Numbered from the stretch's first letter, positions 45,188-58,078 are shown. The stretch: 64,000 nt of DNA from Garcia nutans (GCA_947685225.1 CANTUV010000003.1:5464001-5528000), one strand, 5' to 3'. Numbers and translations are program-made. Notes: generated from the sequence alone by a model not told the origin.

Positions 45188-47104
45188 ATGGCAACTTCTT
45201 CATACACCTCAAACTCTCATGGAAATCTCAACTCTATTCTTAGACCCTACTTTGATGGAATGAATTATTCCTATTAGAAACACAAGATGTTCTTGTTTCT
45301 AGATAGTGAAGGAATTAAGCTTTGGGATTATATTAAAAATGAGTTGAAAGCTCCTACTCATGAAGTTGATAGTGTCCAAGTTTCTCTTCCCAAATCACAA
45401 TGGTTAAATGCTAATATGAGAGATCGATTCAAGAACCATAGGGCAACCTCTATCTTGATGAATTCTATTTCAAGAGAAGAAGGTGGGGGAGTCCAACATG
45501 TCACTTATGCTCATTGCATTTGGAAAACTCTTCAGAACTATCATGAGGGTACTACCCAAGTAAGACTCACCAAGAAGCAAATGCATATACATGAGTATGA
45601 GCTATTCAAGATGAAGCCTAACAAAAATGTTACCGACATGACAATTCGCTTACTTACCATTGTCAGCAATTTTAAAAAAATGGCAAGGTATACAATCATG
45701 ATGAATTCAACAGCAAAATCTTGAGAGCACTTAGAGCAAAGAAGAACTTTGAATCCAAAGTTTCTTCAATTGAAGAAGTTTATGATCTTAGCTCTTTGAG
45801 AACCGATGAACTTGTCAGAAAATTACTCACCTTTGAATTACACACCGAAAGAGAAGAAGAACAAGGTGAAAAGGAAAAAAGGAAACCAGTGTCACTCAAA
45901 TCAATTAAATAAGTTGAGAGCTTAAGCAATGAAGATAGTGATGATGAAGAAGAAATGGCAATGTTTTCAAAAAGAATGAATGATTAGAAGAGAAAGTGAA
46001 GATTACAAGCTAGCAAAGGTACACATTCTAAATCTTCTTTCAAAGATAAAGAGAAAAAGAATGAGGTGAAGTGTTATGAATGTTGCAAATCTGGTCATAT
46101 GAAATCAGATTACTTCAAGTTGAAGAGAAAAAAGAAGTGGGACAAAGAAAAGAAGAGATCTCTTAAAACAACATGGGATGACTCTTCCTCAAGCGAAGAA
46201 GATGAAGAAGAAGAGGAGGAAGGAATTACCAATCTATGTCTCATGGCTATTAAGGATGACTCCAAGGAGGTAGGTACTCAATCCTTGAATCTAATTGCAT
46301 ATGATGATAATAATGATGATTTAGATGATAGTGATATGATTAAACATATGAATCTTAGGGTAGAAAAGTATTACTCTAAAATGAAATTTTATAAGGATAA
46401 ATGTTCTAAGTTAAAAAAGGATTATGTATGCTTGAAAAATTCTACATTAGAATCAAAGACCTCAAATGAAAAATTATTGAAATCCATTGATGCAATGAAT
46501 AAAAATTTACATAGCTTAGAAAATGTGAGAAATTTTGAAGCATGAACTAAACGAACTTAAAGAATCAATCTCAAAATTTCACAAAGGAAAGGAAGCACTA
46601 GATATATTGATTGATAATCAAAGATCACCTTCCTTAAAGCATGGTTTAGGATTCAAAGAATCATCCAATACTACATCCAATGCACCAACATTTGTAAAAG
46701 CTTCTACAACTCGAACCTTTAGTGTTGAAGTTGTAAAGAGCACTAATGCACAAACCAAACTTAATATTCCTAGAAGGATTACATTAGGTTCACAAGGCTT
46801 TAGAACTAAAGTTCTAAGAGAAAATCATGCATTATTGTATACTAGACATGTACACAAGCACAAAAATGCACAGAAACAATCTCACACTTGCAATTGTATG
46901 CATAGTCCATTGAATGTCAATAGAAAATTGCATAGTTATAGAACTATATATGAATGCACATATTGTATGAAATTTGGATACAAAAGGACATTTTTATACA
47001 TTAGGAAGGCTCAAATCAAGTTAGAAAATTCTTCTACTACTAACTCCCGAGGACCTAACTTCATTTGGGTAACTAAGAAAAGACGAACATTATTTTTTTT
47101 TTAG
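45188..47104 (+). pseudogene. gag of the right-hand copia element (Sire-like)
   Basis: Starts MATSSYTSNSHGNLNS. The UBN2/gag-polypeptide core (YFDGMNY, WKTLQNYHEGTTQVR, YELFKMKPN) is followed by a zinc knuckle CYECCKSGHMKSDY near 46066-46107, whose last Cys is Tyr, and a long acidic tract (SSSSEEDEEEEEE) before NLCLMA, typical of Sire/Maximus elements. A coiled-coil-like Lys/Glu region follows (about 46350-46600). Stops near 45276, 45912 and 45987 and a frameshift near 46535 break it. The gag would form the particle shell. Confidence 0.85.
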
Positions 47105-49731
47105 GTATGCCTAAAATCTACTATCAATGAAAGCACATGGCTTGTGAATAGTGGATGCTCAAGGCATATGATGGGAAATGCAAAGCGTTTTGCTACTCTT
47201 ACTTATAAGCTTGGAGGTAATGATACTTTGGGAAACAATGCTAAAGGTATTGGTTCCACTGGCATGCTTGGTAAAAAAATTAATTGAAAATGTATGGCTT
47301 GCTTGTTGATGGGTTGAAACACAATTTGCTTAGTGTAAGTCAATTTTGTGATAAAGGATATAATGTAAATTTTGACTCTAAAGGATGCAAGGTTACCAAT
47401 TCAAATGGTGAAATCGCATTCAAAGGAGATAGAATTAGCAATACATATAAAATTGACATACATTCTAATAATACATTTGAATGTTTGATTTATATTAATA
47501 ATGATACTTGGTTATGGCATAGAAGACATGGACATGCTAGTATGGATTATTTAAAATGCATTAGTAAAGAATAACTAGTTGATGGTCTCCAAAAAGTTAA
47601 ATTTGACAAAGATAGAACATGTGAACCTTGTCAACTTGGTAAGCAACATAAAAGCCCATTTAAATCTAAAAATGTTGTAAGAACTTCTAGGCCACTAGAA
47701 CTCATTCACTTGGATTTGTTTGCACCTAAAAGAGTTGCTAGCTTAGGTGGCAAGTTATATGCATTTGTTCTTATTGATGATTACTCAAGGTTTACATGGT
47801 TAATTTCTTAGCTCAAAAGAATGAAGCTTTTAATCATTTCAAAATATTTGCAAAAAGAGTTCAAAATGAAAAATGCTATGTGATCACATCTATTAGAAGT
47901 GATCATGGAAAAGAGTTTGAAAATCATAATTTTGAAAATTTTTGCAATGAAATTGGGATTTCACATAATTTGTTTGCTCCTAGAACACCACAACAAAATG
48001 GTGTGGTTGAAAGGAAAAAAAAATAAAACTTTGGTTGAAATGGCTAGGACAATGCTCAATGAGTATGATTTATCATCTTATTTTTGGGCGGAAGCCGTTA
48101 ATACTGCTTGCTATATTTCAAATTGTGTTTACAAAAGACCTTGATAACAAAATTTCTTATGAGCTATGGAATGGTAGAAAACCCGAAATTTCATACCTTA
48201 GAGTATTTAGATGTAAATGCTTTATATTGAATACCAAGGATAATCTTGGGAAATTTTCATCCAAATCAGATGAACGTATATTTTTAGGATATTCATCTTC
48301 TAGCAAAGCATATAGGGTATTTAATAAGAAAACTCTAGTTGTTGAAGAATCAATGCATGTTGTTTTTGATGAATCTCCTAAACTTAATCAAAGGAAAGGT
48401 AGTGCTCTTGATGATTTTGTAGGTACATATGATAAATAAGAAATTATTGTTGCTCCAAGGAACAATCATGATGAACAAGAAAAGAAAACTCAGAGTTACC
48501 CAAGGATTGGGAATACAAGAAGGATCATCCAAAAGAACTCATCATTGGTGAAACTTCAAAGGGAGTAACTACTAGATCCAAATTTAAACATTTAGATGTT
48601 AATGTTGCTTTTTCCTCTCAAACAGAGCCAAGGACCATTGAGGAGGCTTTTAGTGATGAATGTTGAGTGATTGCAATGCAAGATGAACTCAATCAATTTG
48701 AGAGAAATAATGTATGGAAACTTGTTCCTAGGCCTAAAAACCATCCAATTATAGGATGTAAATGGGTATATAGGAATAAGCTTTATGAAAAATGGTCTCA
48801 TTACTAGAAATAAAGTTAGATTGGTAGCCAAAGGGTATAACCAAGAGGAAGGCATAGACTATTGTGAGACATTTTTCCCCATTGCTAGATTAGAAGCCAT
48901 TAGAATTTTACTTGATTTTACATGTCATATGAATTTTAAACTTTTTCAAATGGATGTTAAGAGTGCATTTCTAAATGGATGTATAAATGAGGAAGTTTAT
49001 GTTGAACAACCTCTCGGTTTTGAAGACTATAAACTTCCATATCATGTCTTTAAACACACCAAAGCACTATATGGATTGAAACAAGCTCTAAGAGCTTGAT
49101 ATGATAGACTTAGTACATACTTGCTTGAAAATGGTTTTTTAAAAGGCAAAGTGGACACAACTCTTTTTGTTAAAAAGAATAAGCACAACATCTTAATTAT
49201 ACAAAGTTATGTTGATGGCATTATATTTGGTGCTACTAATGAATCTTTGTGCAAGGAATTTGCTTCTTATATGACTAGAAAATTTGAAATGAGCATGATG
49301 GGTGAACTCAAATTCTTCCTTGGACTAAAAATTAAGCAATGCAAAGATGAGATCTTCATCAACCAATCCAAGTACACAAAGGAACATCTCAAGAAATTTG
49401 GAATGGATGGTTGCTAGACTAGCAAGACTCCCATGGGCACATCATTGAAAATTGACAAAGATGAAAGTGGTAAGATAGTAGATGAGAAGAAATATCAAGG
49501 TATTATCATATCACTACTTTACTTAACCACTTCTAGATATGATATAATGTATAGTATATATTTATGCACTAGATTTCAATCTTGTCCTAAAGAATTACAC
49601 TTGAATACCACTAAAAGAATTTTGAAATATTTGAATGGTACATTGCATTAAGGACATTGGTATCCTAAAAATATATCATTCAACATTTTAGGATTTTCGG
49701 ATGCGGATTACACTGGTTGTCTCTTGGATAG
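47105..49731 (+). pseudogene. pol of the right-hand copia element: PR, INT, RT, start of RNase H
   Basis: Protease site LVNSGCSRHM near 47140 (catalytic Asp replaced by Asn). GAG-pre-integrase with LWHRRHGHAS and CEPCQLGKQHKSPF. Integrase DDE: IHLDLF, SIRSDHGKEF and QQNGVVERK (about 47705-48020). RT from about 48790 with RLVAKGYNQ, QMDVKSAFLNG and YVDGIIFG near 49208, where the second catalytic Asp of YVDD is Gly. RNase H starts at FSDADYTGC and is cut by the solo LTR at 49732. Frameshifts near 47800, 48025 and 48140, and stops near 47572, 48437, 48663, 49099 and 49415. Confidence 0.92.
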
Positions 49732-51583
49732 TGTGAGCGAGGATTTTTGCCCCCACACCTACTTGGAATGGTTCTTGCTACTTCGGCACTATTAGGCTCG
49801 GCACCTTAGAGAACACGAGCCTAAGCCTGGAGAAAATGGAGTCACCACCCGGATGAGTCGAGAAAAAGAAAGGGGTGGATGGCTCGATTCCTAAGGAATC
49901 TCCAACCCCTTAATGGGTTTGAAAAGTTGGGTACGCATAGGGAAGGTGAGAAATGGCCCAGCACCCCCACAGTGCCTAGTTCATTAGAATCAGCCTCCTT
50001 TTCAGATCTTAATATTATAAAATTCTTAAATATAATGATATTATCCATAATACATGCAATCATAAGAATAAAAAAATACTTTATTAAACATCATTGCAAT
50101 GGTCAAACAAAATAAATAAATGGACGCCCATCGAAGGATGGAAACATATCCTTACATCTTCCAACGTCTAAAACTAAATAGGAACCCCACCAAAAGATGA
50201 AAATGTGCCCTTTACATTAATCCCAAAACATGAAAATAAATTAAATTATATAAAGATTAATTAATGAGGTACCCAATCATGGAAACATACCTCTTACAAT
50301 TTTAATAAATAAATAATAATAAAGAAAATATTCATCCATGATAAATTAAACAAATCAAGCATTGCAATCCAATAAATCAATCATCAAAACATATCATAAA
50401 CTACATAATCAAATCTAAAATTAAATAAAGTAATAAATGCATAAGTTTAGGGTTTACATCTTAAATTAAGGTTAGAATTTTAATAACTAAATTAGGATTT
50501 AAAATAAATGAAGTTAAACACAAAGACTTATAATACACAAATAAATATTGACCTCTTCGATGAGCCCATACATAAAAACTGGCTTTTAGGGTTATAGGTT
50601 TTGGTGTTGAAAATTAAGATTTTAGGGTTTAAGATTTAGAAAATATGGTTTTGGGATTTTTATAAAAATAATATTATTAACTATAATATTAGCTTTGCAT
50701 GAAAGATATGAATAATTTCCAACACTTAATATGATTTATTTGAATAAATTTAAATTTAGAGACGTACCTTCGTTTATTGACTCCACCAATAATTAAATGT
50801 TGATGCAAAGTATTTGTTTGGAACAAATTTGTTCTTCTTGGTTGGAAGGAAATTAAGACAGTGAGAGTTTGTTACCGCTTTGATTGTGTTTGATATCTTT
50901 CGTCCTTGTTTGATAAAAATTTAGAATTAATTTGTTGCCCCATTCTCTGCCTCAATCCAAAGTCTGTTGCTCTCTTTTTCTTTTAATTGTTGCCATCCCA
51001 ATCGTCTCAGTCAAAAGAAAAAGAAGTCCCCTCTGTGTTTAATTCTCTCAAAAATCCTAATTCTCTGCTGAAACCAAAAGTCCCTAAGTCTGTGATTTAA
51101 GGTGTTATTTATAAGAAAATTAAAAACCTAATCCTGCTCACTTAAGGAAATAATAGGTTATTCTGAAAAAAAAAATTACAATCCGAAGTTAATAAGGTTT
51201 CGGAAAAATCGACAGTGCGGGCAGAATTGGGCCTGCTACGCGCTGTGTTGGGTGAGCTGGGTGAGGCTGCTGGGCTGCTGCCGCTTGCGTTCTAGGCTAC
51301 TGTGGACAATTATTACGGGCTGGGGCGTGATTCGCCTACAGCAAACCTGCTTTCCGCTTGCAGCTAACTTATTCGTCCGTCCGATTTTTATTTTTTATTT
51401 TTATGTATATTTTTTATTTTTATTATTTAAAATAAATATTTATGATTTTCTTTTTTTTATTTTTAATATATTAAATAATAAATATTATATTATTATTAAA
51501 ATAAATAATAAATATTATAAAAATTATTTTCATAGTGTTTTAAAATATCAGACTGTACTTGTTCAAAAAAATAAGGGTCTATA
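49732..51583 (-). mobile_element. solo Tat-type LTR (LTR D), 1852 bp, in copia RNase H
   Basis: Plus-strand start TGTGAGCGAGG and end GGGTCTATA, so it lies on the minus strand. Flanked by GATAG (49727-49731) and GATAA (51584-51588), a target duplication with one change; removal joins CLLD to KKNTTRACHFLG of copia RNase H. It has TATAAATA on the minus strand (51106-51113) and a GC-rich island upstream of it (about 51205-51345). Its terminal 300 bases match LTR A and LTR F. Confidence 0.88.
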
Positions 51584-51975
51584 GATAAAAAGAACACAAC
51601 CAGGGCATGTCATTTTCTTGGTGATTGCCTAGTTTCTTGGTTTTGCAAGAAACAAGTGTCATTTGGTTTATCTATGGTCGAAGCCGAATATGTTGTGGCA
51701 TGTTTTTGTTGCACACAAGTTTTATGGATGAAGCAATAATTGCTTGACTACGATAAAGTGTTTAATCACATTCCTATTAAATGTGATAACACTAGTGCTA
51801 TTAACTTATCCAAGAGTCCAATCCAACATTCTAGGTCAAAACATATAGATATTAGACATCATTTCTTAAGGGATAATGTACAAAGCCAAAATATTATTTT
51901 AGAATTCATTGATACACATAAATGAATATAGACTAAACTTCATTAAGTATAACTTAGGCATGATTGATGGAATCT
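51584..51975 (+). pseudogene. RNase H C-terminus of the right-hand copia element
   Basis: Continues the frame cut at 49731: CHFLGDCLVSWFCKKQ, VEAEYVVACFCCTQVLWMKQ, then KCDNTSAINLSKSPIQHSRSKHIDIRHHF, which carries the conserved RNase H residues. One stop after WMKQ. The usual KPL-type tail is shortened by a deletion before NLGMIDG. Confidence 0.88.
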
Positions 51976-52189
51976 TATTAAATGAATAAATGTTGTAGTG
52001 TGTCATTTTTGATATGTTTGCAAGGCTTTATCATCACTTAAAACATTCAAGGCTTTCTCTCAAGTCACGAGCATGCCTCACAGCATAATGGTCGCTCCAC
52101 TACTTTTGAGGGTGTCCTTATGCAAAAAGGCGATCGCGCCTTGTACACTCTGCACAAAAATTTCTAACCGTTGCCAGTGTGTCAGTTCA
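51976..52189. other. junction between copia 3' end and E4 gag
   Basis: About 210 bases with no clear copia 3' LTR; a 3' LTR matching 43773-45133 was not found. Contains AAAGGCGATCGCGCCTT (52126-52142), a near-perfect palindrome, of unknown origin. Confidence 0.4.
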
Positions 52190-53584
52190 TTCAAAAGATG
52201 GTGAGAATTGAAGGGACCCCTGGCTGAGACCATATAAAACCAGCAACCTACACTATTAGAAAGTACTGCTGAAGCATCCGCTAGTACTAAGAAGCAGAAG
52301 GACATGGGAAATGCTAAGATTTGTGAGGTAGCCTTTGATGATGACAAGGTAATAATTAATGATGATGATGACTGGGCTCAATATTTCCAAGATCCTTAAT
52401 ATAAGAAGGAAGAAAAGAAGGCTATGGAGAAAACTGAAACTGCTCATGTGGAGAAGATGATAGCTGATTTAGAAAAAAAGTTTGAAAAGAAGCCGAAGGT
52501 TGAGGAAATGTCAAAGGTTGATAAGCTATTGAGTAAGATGAAGAAGTTCCTCACAAGTTCATCATGCCTTCTTTTTTCTAAGTATGATGGTATCACTTGC
52601 ATGTTAAGTAGTACATCACTGCCATGCAATCTGCCAGAGCTACTAAAGCTCAAACTATAAAGTATTTCATGCTCTCATTAGATTTTGTGGTGTAAAACTA
52701 GTTCAACGCATTAGAGGAAAATACGCAAAAGAACTAGGATTTGTTGTATAAAGCCTTCATCCAGCAGTAAGGGTACATTGTTGAATTAGAAGTGACTCTA
52801 ATGGAGGTGGAATCAATAAAACAAAAGTAGAATAAGAACTTTGTTGATTATGTAAAGATATGGAGAAATAAGGCTGCACTCTTTAAGAAGAGGCTAGATA
52901 AGTCTCATCAGATTATGATGATAGTGAGAGGTGTCCTACCTAACCTTCATGAATGGATATCTAACACTCTTATCAGAGACTTCAAAGATCTTCTCCAAGC
53001 TGGCTTGCAAATAGAAGAATGAGAAAGAGAATAGAATCATTTTTCTGAAAATTGAATGAGAGGGAGAATTATCAATCAGGCAGTCAGGGCATACGAAAAT
53101 TAGAGGATGTCAATGGAACAACTGTCAAGAAAATAGAAGAAAATTTTCAGAGTTAGGGAAACCTCTATCTTGGGTTTTCAACAAGTTATAGAAAAATGGG
53201 TTGTTACAGCTATTGGGTCCCCGATCTTTACTGGATCCTCTTCTATCAAGTTTTGATGCCAAGGCATTCTCTCAATTATATCAAGTGCAAGGACATGAGA
53301 TAGACAAATGCTTGTGATTAAGGCATGAGATCCAAGATTTCATCAACAATGGCAAGCTACCTGAGCCCGATAAGCTCAACAATAAGAGCAATCCTTTGCC
53401 TAAATTCGGAAGAGTGCCACTGTCGGTGACCTTGATGATAGGGGGAGTATTGATGAAAAGTTTTATCTTGTCATCTTTTCAAGACATACATGGAGGAACT
53501 ACTAAAGAGGGGGTGCTACTAAGAAATCTTGGACCAATTATGGATGAAGAGGCGACCATTATTTTGAAACAGAGCATATAGAAC
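52190..53584 (+). pseudogene. gag of Tat element E4, N-terminus missing
   Basis: Aligns with E2 gag and with the gag end of E1. Recognisable segments: ASASTKKQKD, VAFDDDKV, a charged coiled-coil-like stretch (about 52440-52540), the gag core (FSKYDGI, then YFMLSLDFVV, VDYVKIWRNKAALFKKR) and the knuckle region GHEIDKCL..LRHEIQDFINNGKLPEPDK (about 53290-53365), which matches bases 46-120 of the window. Frameshift near 52600, stops near 52695, 52730 and 53030. It ends where E3 is inserted. Confidence 0.82.
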
Positions 53585-55608
53585 TGTGAGCAGGGATTTT
53601 CTCCCCTACTCTTGGAGGAATGGTTCTTGTGACTTCGGCACTGTTTAGGCTTGGGGCTTTAGAGAACATGGGCCTAAGCCCGGAGAAAATGGAGTCACCC
53701 ACCCGGACAGGCCAGGAAAAAGAAAGGGGTGAATGACTCTATTTCTAAGGAATTCCCAAGCCCCTAATGGGTTTGGAAAGTTGGGTGCATGTGGGGAAGG
53801 CGAGAAATGGCCCAGCACCCCTACAATGCCCAGCTTATTGGAACCGACCTCCTTTACAGGTCTTAATATTATAAAATTCTTAAGTATAATAATATTATCC
53901 ATATTACATAGAATAATTAAAATAAAGCATCATTATATTAAAATCAAAACAATATCCAAACAAAACAAATACATGGACACCCATCCGAGGATGGAAACAT
54001 GTCCTTACATCATCCATGTCTAAAACTAAATGGGACACCCACCGAAAGGTGGAAACATGTCCTTTACATTCGTCCAAAATATTAAAGTAATTTAAATTAC
54101 ATAAAATTTAACTAATGAGGTACCCACAAAGTGGAAACATACCTCTTACAATTTTAATACCAAAAAAAACAAATAATAATCATAATAATAAAGAAAATAT
54201 CCATCCATGATAAATTAAATAAATCAAGCATTGAAATTAAATAAATCAACCATCAAAACATATAACAAACTGCATAATCAAATCTAAAATTAAATAAAGT
54301 AATAAAAAGTATAAGTTTAGGGTTTTAAAGAATTTAGGGTTTTTGGAACTTAGGGTTTTAGAAACTAGAGTTTTGTAATTAGGGTTTTGGAATTAGGGTT
54401 TTTGAAATTAGAGTTTCATAATTAGGGTTTTTAAAACTAGGGTTTTGGGATTAGGGTTTTGGAATTGGTTTTGGAATTAGGGTTTTTGACTTACTGTCCT
54501 TAAAAAAATAATTTTGGATTTGGAGAGATAAATTAAGGTTTTGGAAAAATAATCACTATTTTGGAGTTTAATAGTGAAATGGTTTAAGCTTTTGGATAAA
54601 AATAGTTTAAGGTTTTGAGTTTCAATTAAATAATCTACGGTTCTTGAAGTTTTAGTAAAAAAAATAGATTCTGACAATTAATTTAAATCCTCGAAAGCTA
54701 CTGGGTAGTTTTAAGTATTTTTGTAAAACATGTAAGTGGAGTTACAAACACCAACTGATTAATGTATTAATTAAAGCAAACAATTAAAGTTATTAAAACA
54801 AAGATCAATTTACTGCATGTTCAAAGATCAAGTTGTTGTACGTTCAAAGATCAAGTTATTGCATGTTCAAAGATCAAGTTACTGCATATTCTTATTCATC
54901 AAAGAAAATGAAGCTACTGTGAGCATGAATAATTTATGATTAAAGATCAAACCTCCATCATTGGTTCCACCAAAAAAATTGATTTCTGGATGAACAATGT
55001 AAAGACAGTATGTACTCTGCCTTCTTCTTTGGTTGTCTTGATATTTCTATTTATGGTTTCCTTCATTCTCCAAAAAAGCTATTGTTGTTCTTCTCTGTTT
55101 GTTGCCATCTCTTTTGTTTTGCATTTTAATCTCTCTTAATATTCATTGCCATCCTCCTTAATATTAATTGCCACCATTTTAACTATAACCCTAATATTAA
55201 TTTGTCCTTAAAACAAATTTTAATTCAATTCAAAAACTAATTTCAAAAATAATTGAAACCATGTTGACCTGGGGCAACTAGGTCGACATGGATCAAAGCC
55301 ATGTCAACCTGGGACATCCAGGTCGACATGTCCTTTGGCTCATGTAGACCTGGGGCCTCCAGGTTAACATGGTCGACATGAACTAAGGTTTCATGTCACT
55401 TGGGCCCTTTGAACTTGAATTAATTTTTCATTTTTTAATTTTTTGGACTGGACCTTCTCAAAAAAAGACTTGGTTTAGGGGTTTTATAGCTGAGTTTGTG
55501 CCTTTTAAAATCGAACTGACTTATTAAATGTTGTAGATCGGATCAAATTTATTTTGGCATTCTTTAATTAAGACAGTAATAACTTAGGGCCAAAATTAAG
55601 GGTCTACA
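53585..55608 (-). mobile_element. 3' LTR of E3 (LTR F), 2024 bp
   Basis: Plus-strand start TGTGAGCAGGG and end GGTCTACA next to the polypurine tract. Dense TTAGGGTTTT motifs at about 54317-54485 (AAACCCTAA in element sense). Palindromic CATGTCGACCTGG-type units at 55258-55382, upstream of a CATAAATAG TATA-like box near 55046 in element sense. Confidence 0.88.
55258..55382. repeat. CATGT-GACCTGG palindrome units in U3 of LTR F
   Basis: Three units of about 40 bases, each an inverted repeat: CATGTTGACCT...AGGTCGACATG, CATGTCAACCTGG...CCAGGTCGACATG and CATGTAGACCTGG...CCAGGTTAACATG. Arms are 11-13 bases with one or two mismatches and 5-7-base loops. Confidence 0.82.
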
Positions 55609-55621
55609 GTTTGCCCCCTGC
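55609..55621 (-). promoter_or_regulatory. polypurine tract of E3
   Basis: Minus-strand GCAGGGGGCAAAC, identical to E1's tract at 6817-6829, abuts LTR start TGTAGACCC. Confidence 0.88.
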
Positions 55622-55719
55622 TTGAACGATCTTGAATTGATTCAGAGAGTGAAAACCAACAAGACTTTTAATTTTGGAAAAAATAGAGTTAATTTTCTTG
55701 AGATGGTTTTGGTTTTGGG

Positions 55720-56215
55720 TTCTTGATCCGGTTCGAGTTCTGGACTAGTAAAAGACTTGGGTTTTGGACCCGAGATGGTTTGGGTTCTAGACCCTGTTTG
55801 AGTTATGAACTAAAAAAAGACTTGGGTTCTGAACCTGAGATGGCTTAGGTTCTAGACTCGGTTTGAGTTCTAGCTTGGAAAAGAATTGGGTTTTGGACTC
55901 GAGTTGGTTTGGATTCTAAATCCTGTTCGAGTTCTGGACTCAAAAAAGAATTGGGTCCTAGAACCGAGCTAAGTTTTGGACTTAAGGGTAATTTAGGTTC
56001 TGGACCCGAGCTAAGTTCTGGACTTAAGAGGGAATTTAGGTTCTGGACCTAAGCTAAGTTCTGGACTTAAGGATAATTTAGGTTTTGGACCTGAGCTAAG
56101 TTCTGGACTTAATGGGAATTTAGGTTCTGGACCTAAGCTAGGTTCTGGACCTAAGCTAAGTTCTGGACTTCAGAGTAATTTGGGCTCTGGACCCATGCTA
56201 AGTTTTTCGGGTTCT
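55720..56215 (-). repeat. CCAGA mini-hairpin array of E3
   Basis: About 25 units, read on the plus strand as TAAGTTCTGGACTTA, TAGGTTCTGGACCTA, GAGTTCTGGACTC and GGGTTCTAGACCC. Paired arms vary together; the loop (CCAGA in element sense) is nearly constant. Alternating AAGT and AGGT stems dominate at 55965-56170. Confidence 0.88.
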
Positions 56216-56221
56216 CGACAT

Positions 56222-56690
56222 GAAACTAGATTTGGATGCTCGATCCTAAATTGGATTTGGATACTCGATCCTAAACTGGATTTGAAGACTCGATCCTCAA
56301 CTAGATTTGGATGCTCGATCCTAAACTGGGTTTGGATACTCGATCCTAAACTGGATTTTGATACTGGATCCTAAACTGGATTTGTATACTCGATCCTAAA
56401 CTAGATTTGGATGCTCGATCCTAAACTAGGTTTGGATACTCGATCCTAAACTGGATTTGGATACTTGATCCTCAACTAGATTTGGATACTCAATCCTAAA
56501 CTGTGTTTGGATACTCGATCGTAAACTAGATTTGGATATTCGATCCTAAACTAGATTTGGATGCTCGATCCTAAACTAGGTTTGGATACTCGATCCTAAA
56601 CTAGGTTTGGATACTCAATCCTAAACTAAACTAGATTTGGAGATTCGATCCTAAACTAGATTTGGATGCTCGATCCTAAACTATATTTGG
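56222..56690 (-). repeat. 25-bp tandem array
   Basis: About 19 units of TTTGGATACTCGATCCTAAA plus CTAGA, with variants TGGATGCTC and CTGGA. Directly follows the hairpin array, on its upstream side in element sense. No stem-loop pattern. Confidence 0.92.
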
Positions 56691-57934
56691 ATTCTGAACC
56701 AACATATTTGAAAGTGAGAGCTTTGAGTATCCTCCCATCTTCTTGGCATTAATCTGGATCTTGATTAGGACAATCTTTGCCCTTGCAAAAATTTTGGTAC
56801 CCAAATTCGTCTCTTTTCTTCTTCTCCCTTTTCTTTCTTTTTATTTTTTCTTACTCTTCCCTTTCTTTGAGCATTTTATCATTTTGTCCTTCTTCCTTGT
56901 AGGATTATCAAGTACAGAACTTTCAAGAACTGGATGATCTTTTTCCTTTTCTCTAATTTTGATTGAATCTTTGGTTGGGTTGGACCAATTCAAGTCAAAC
57001 TATCCTTATAAACCAAATGGAAGCCTTTTGCTGCTTTAGGTAAAAGTGAACTCAGTTGGCTTTTTGAACCGCCTTTTTAGTTTTTCTTTTCTTTTTTTCT
57101 TATCTTTTTTTTTTATTTTTTTTGTCTCTTTTTTCTTTTCTCTTTTTTTGTTTTGTTTTCTTCTCTTTTTTTTTAGTTCTAGCTCTAAAAGAGTTTTCTT
57201 GTTTGTACCAACTGGGGTTTTTAATAATGGATAAGTGGAGTGACATAAATCTCCTTTACTAGGGATAAATCATTTGTTACTCTGATGTTATCTTGATAGA
57301 TTAGATATATTAGGTGAACTTCAACTACCCTTATGGTCTTGAGAACATCAACTATCCTTATGATCTTGACTATTCATTTCTTTCTTTGATTTTCTTGCCT
57401 TTTCATCTTAGTGGTCATAAGACTTGTCAAATGTATCACAACAGCTCAAGGTAGGTTGTTAGGGTTTGCAAGTCAATAAAAAGAAAGCTAAAATTTTATG
57501 AAGGCTCAAAGGGACAACTAGGGATTGATATTTAATTGGGTGGATACTAGTTGTTGGCTCGTCAAACAATGCCTAGATCATCTCTCCCTTAAATAAGCAG
57601 AGTTCAATTTCACCTCAAAAATTTGTCAAAACATGTTCTAAGACTGACTAGGACCTAGACAAAGGTAATTATATAGGAGCCCTCTCTAAGTAAGCATACA
57701 CAACTCAATGCTATAGAGCAATTTCCTCACCTAGTAAAGTCATTCAAATCATGATGCCTAGATATATTAATTCATGAATCATCAAGCTAGATTCCTTATT
57801 GGTTGAGCACCAAAATGAATAAAGACCAACAAAATTTTTGATGAAAGTAATTTATTCAAACAACTTTAAATTTAAAAAATACAATTGTTCCATAAAACAC
57901 CAAATAAAGAAAATGAAATAAGAAAAACAAATAA
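56691..57934 (-). other. non-coding body of E3
   Basis: Matches, in reverse complement and in order, parts of E2 (35401-35910 and 38655-39340). Includes a T-rich pyrimidine tract at about 57075-57180. ORFs at 56743 and 57046 read low-complexity sequence and are not credible genes. Confidence 0.7.
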
Positions 57935-58078
57935 GCCAAGGGAAGTTTATTGAGTTAAGCTTCTTCTCCTTTCACATCTTCAATATTCCCATCTTGAAAG
58001 GAGGATAAGACAAGATCTTCCTCCAATCCTCCTCCTACCATAAAAGTCAAGGGACCAACACTTCTAGAATTTAGAATT
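57935..58078 (-). pseudogene. 3' end of gag in E3
   Basis: Minus-strand reading gives PLTFMVGGGLEEDLVLSSFQDGNIEDVKGEE, matching the gag end of E1 (PATFMIGGGLHEDFVMSSF) and E4. The frame closes and the family's non-coding body follows at once, as in E2. About 40 codons remain. Confidence 0.75.

Larger units (their letters stand above)
53585..58078 (-). mobile_element. gag-only Tat-related element E3, 5'-truncated
   Basis: On the minus strand, from right to left: last part of gag (58078 to about 57935), non-coding body shared with E2, pyrimidine tract, 25-bp array, CCAGA hairpin array, polypurine tract and 3' LTR. Everything upstream (5' LTR, most of gag) is missing at a sharp junction with E4 reverse transcriptase at about 58078. 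The left flank AGAAC (53580-53584) would be one target copy; the other is lost. Confidence 0.8.
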
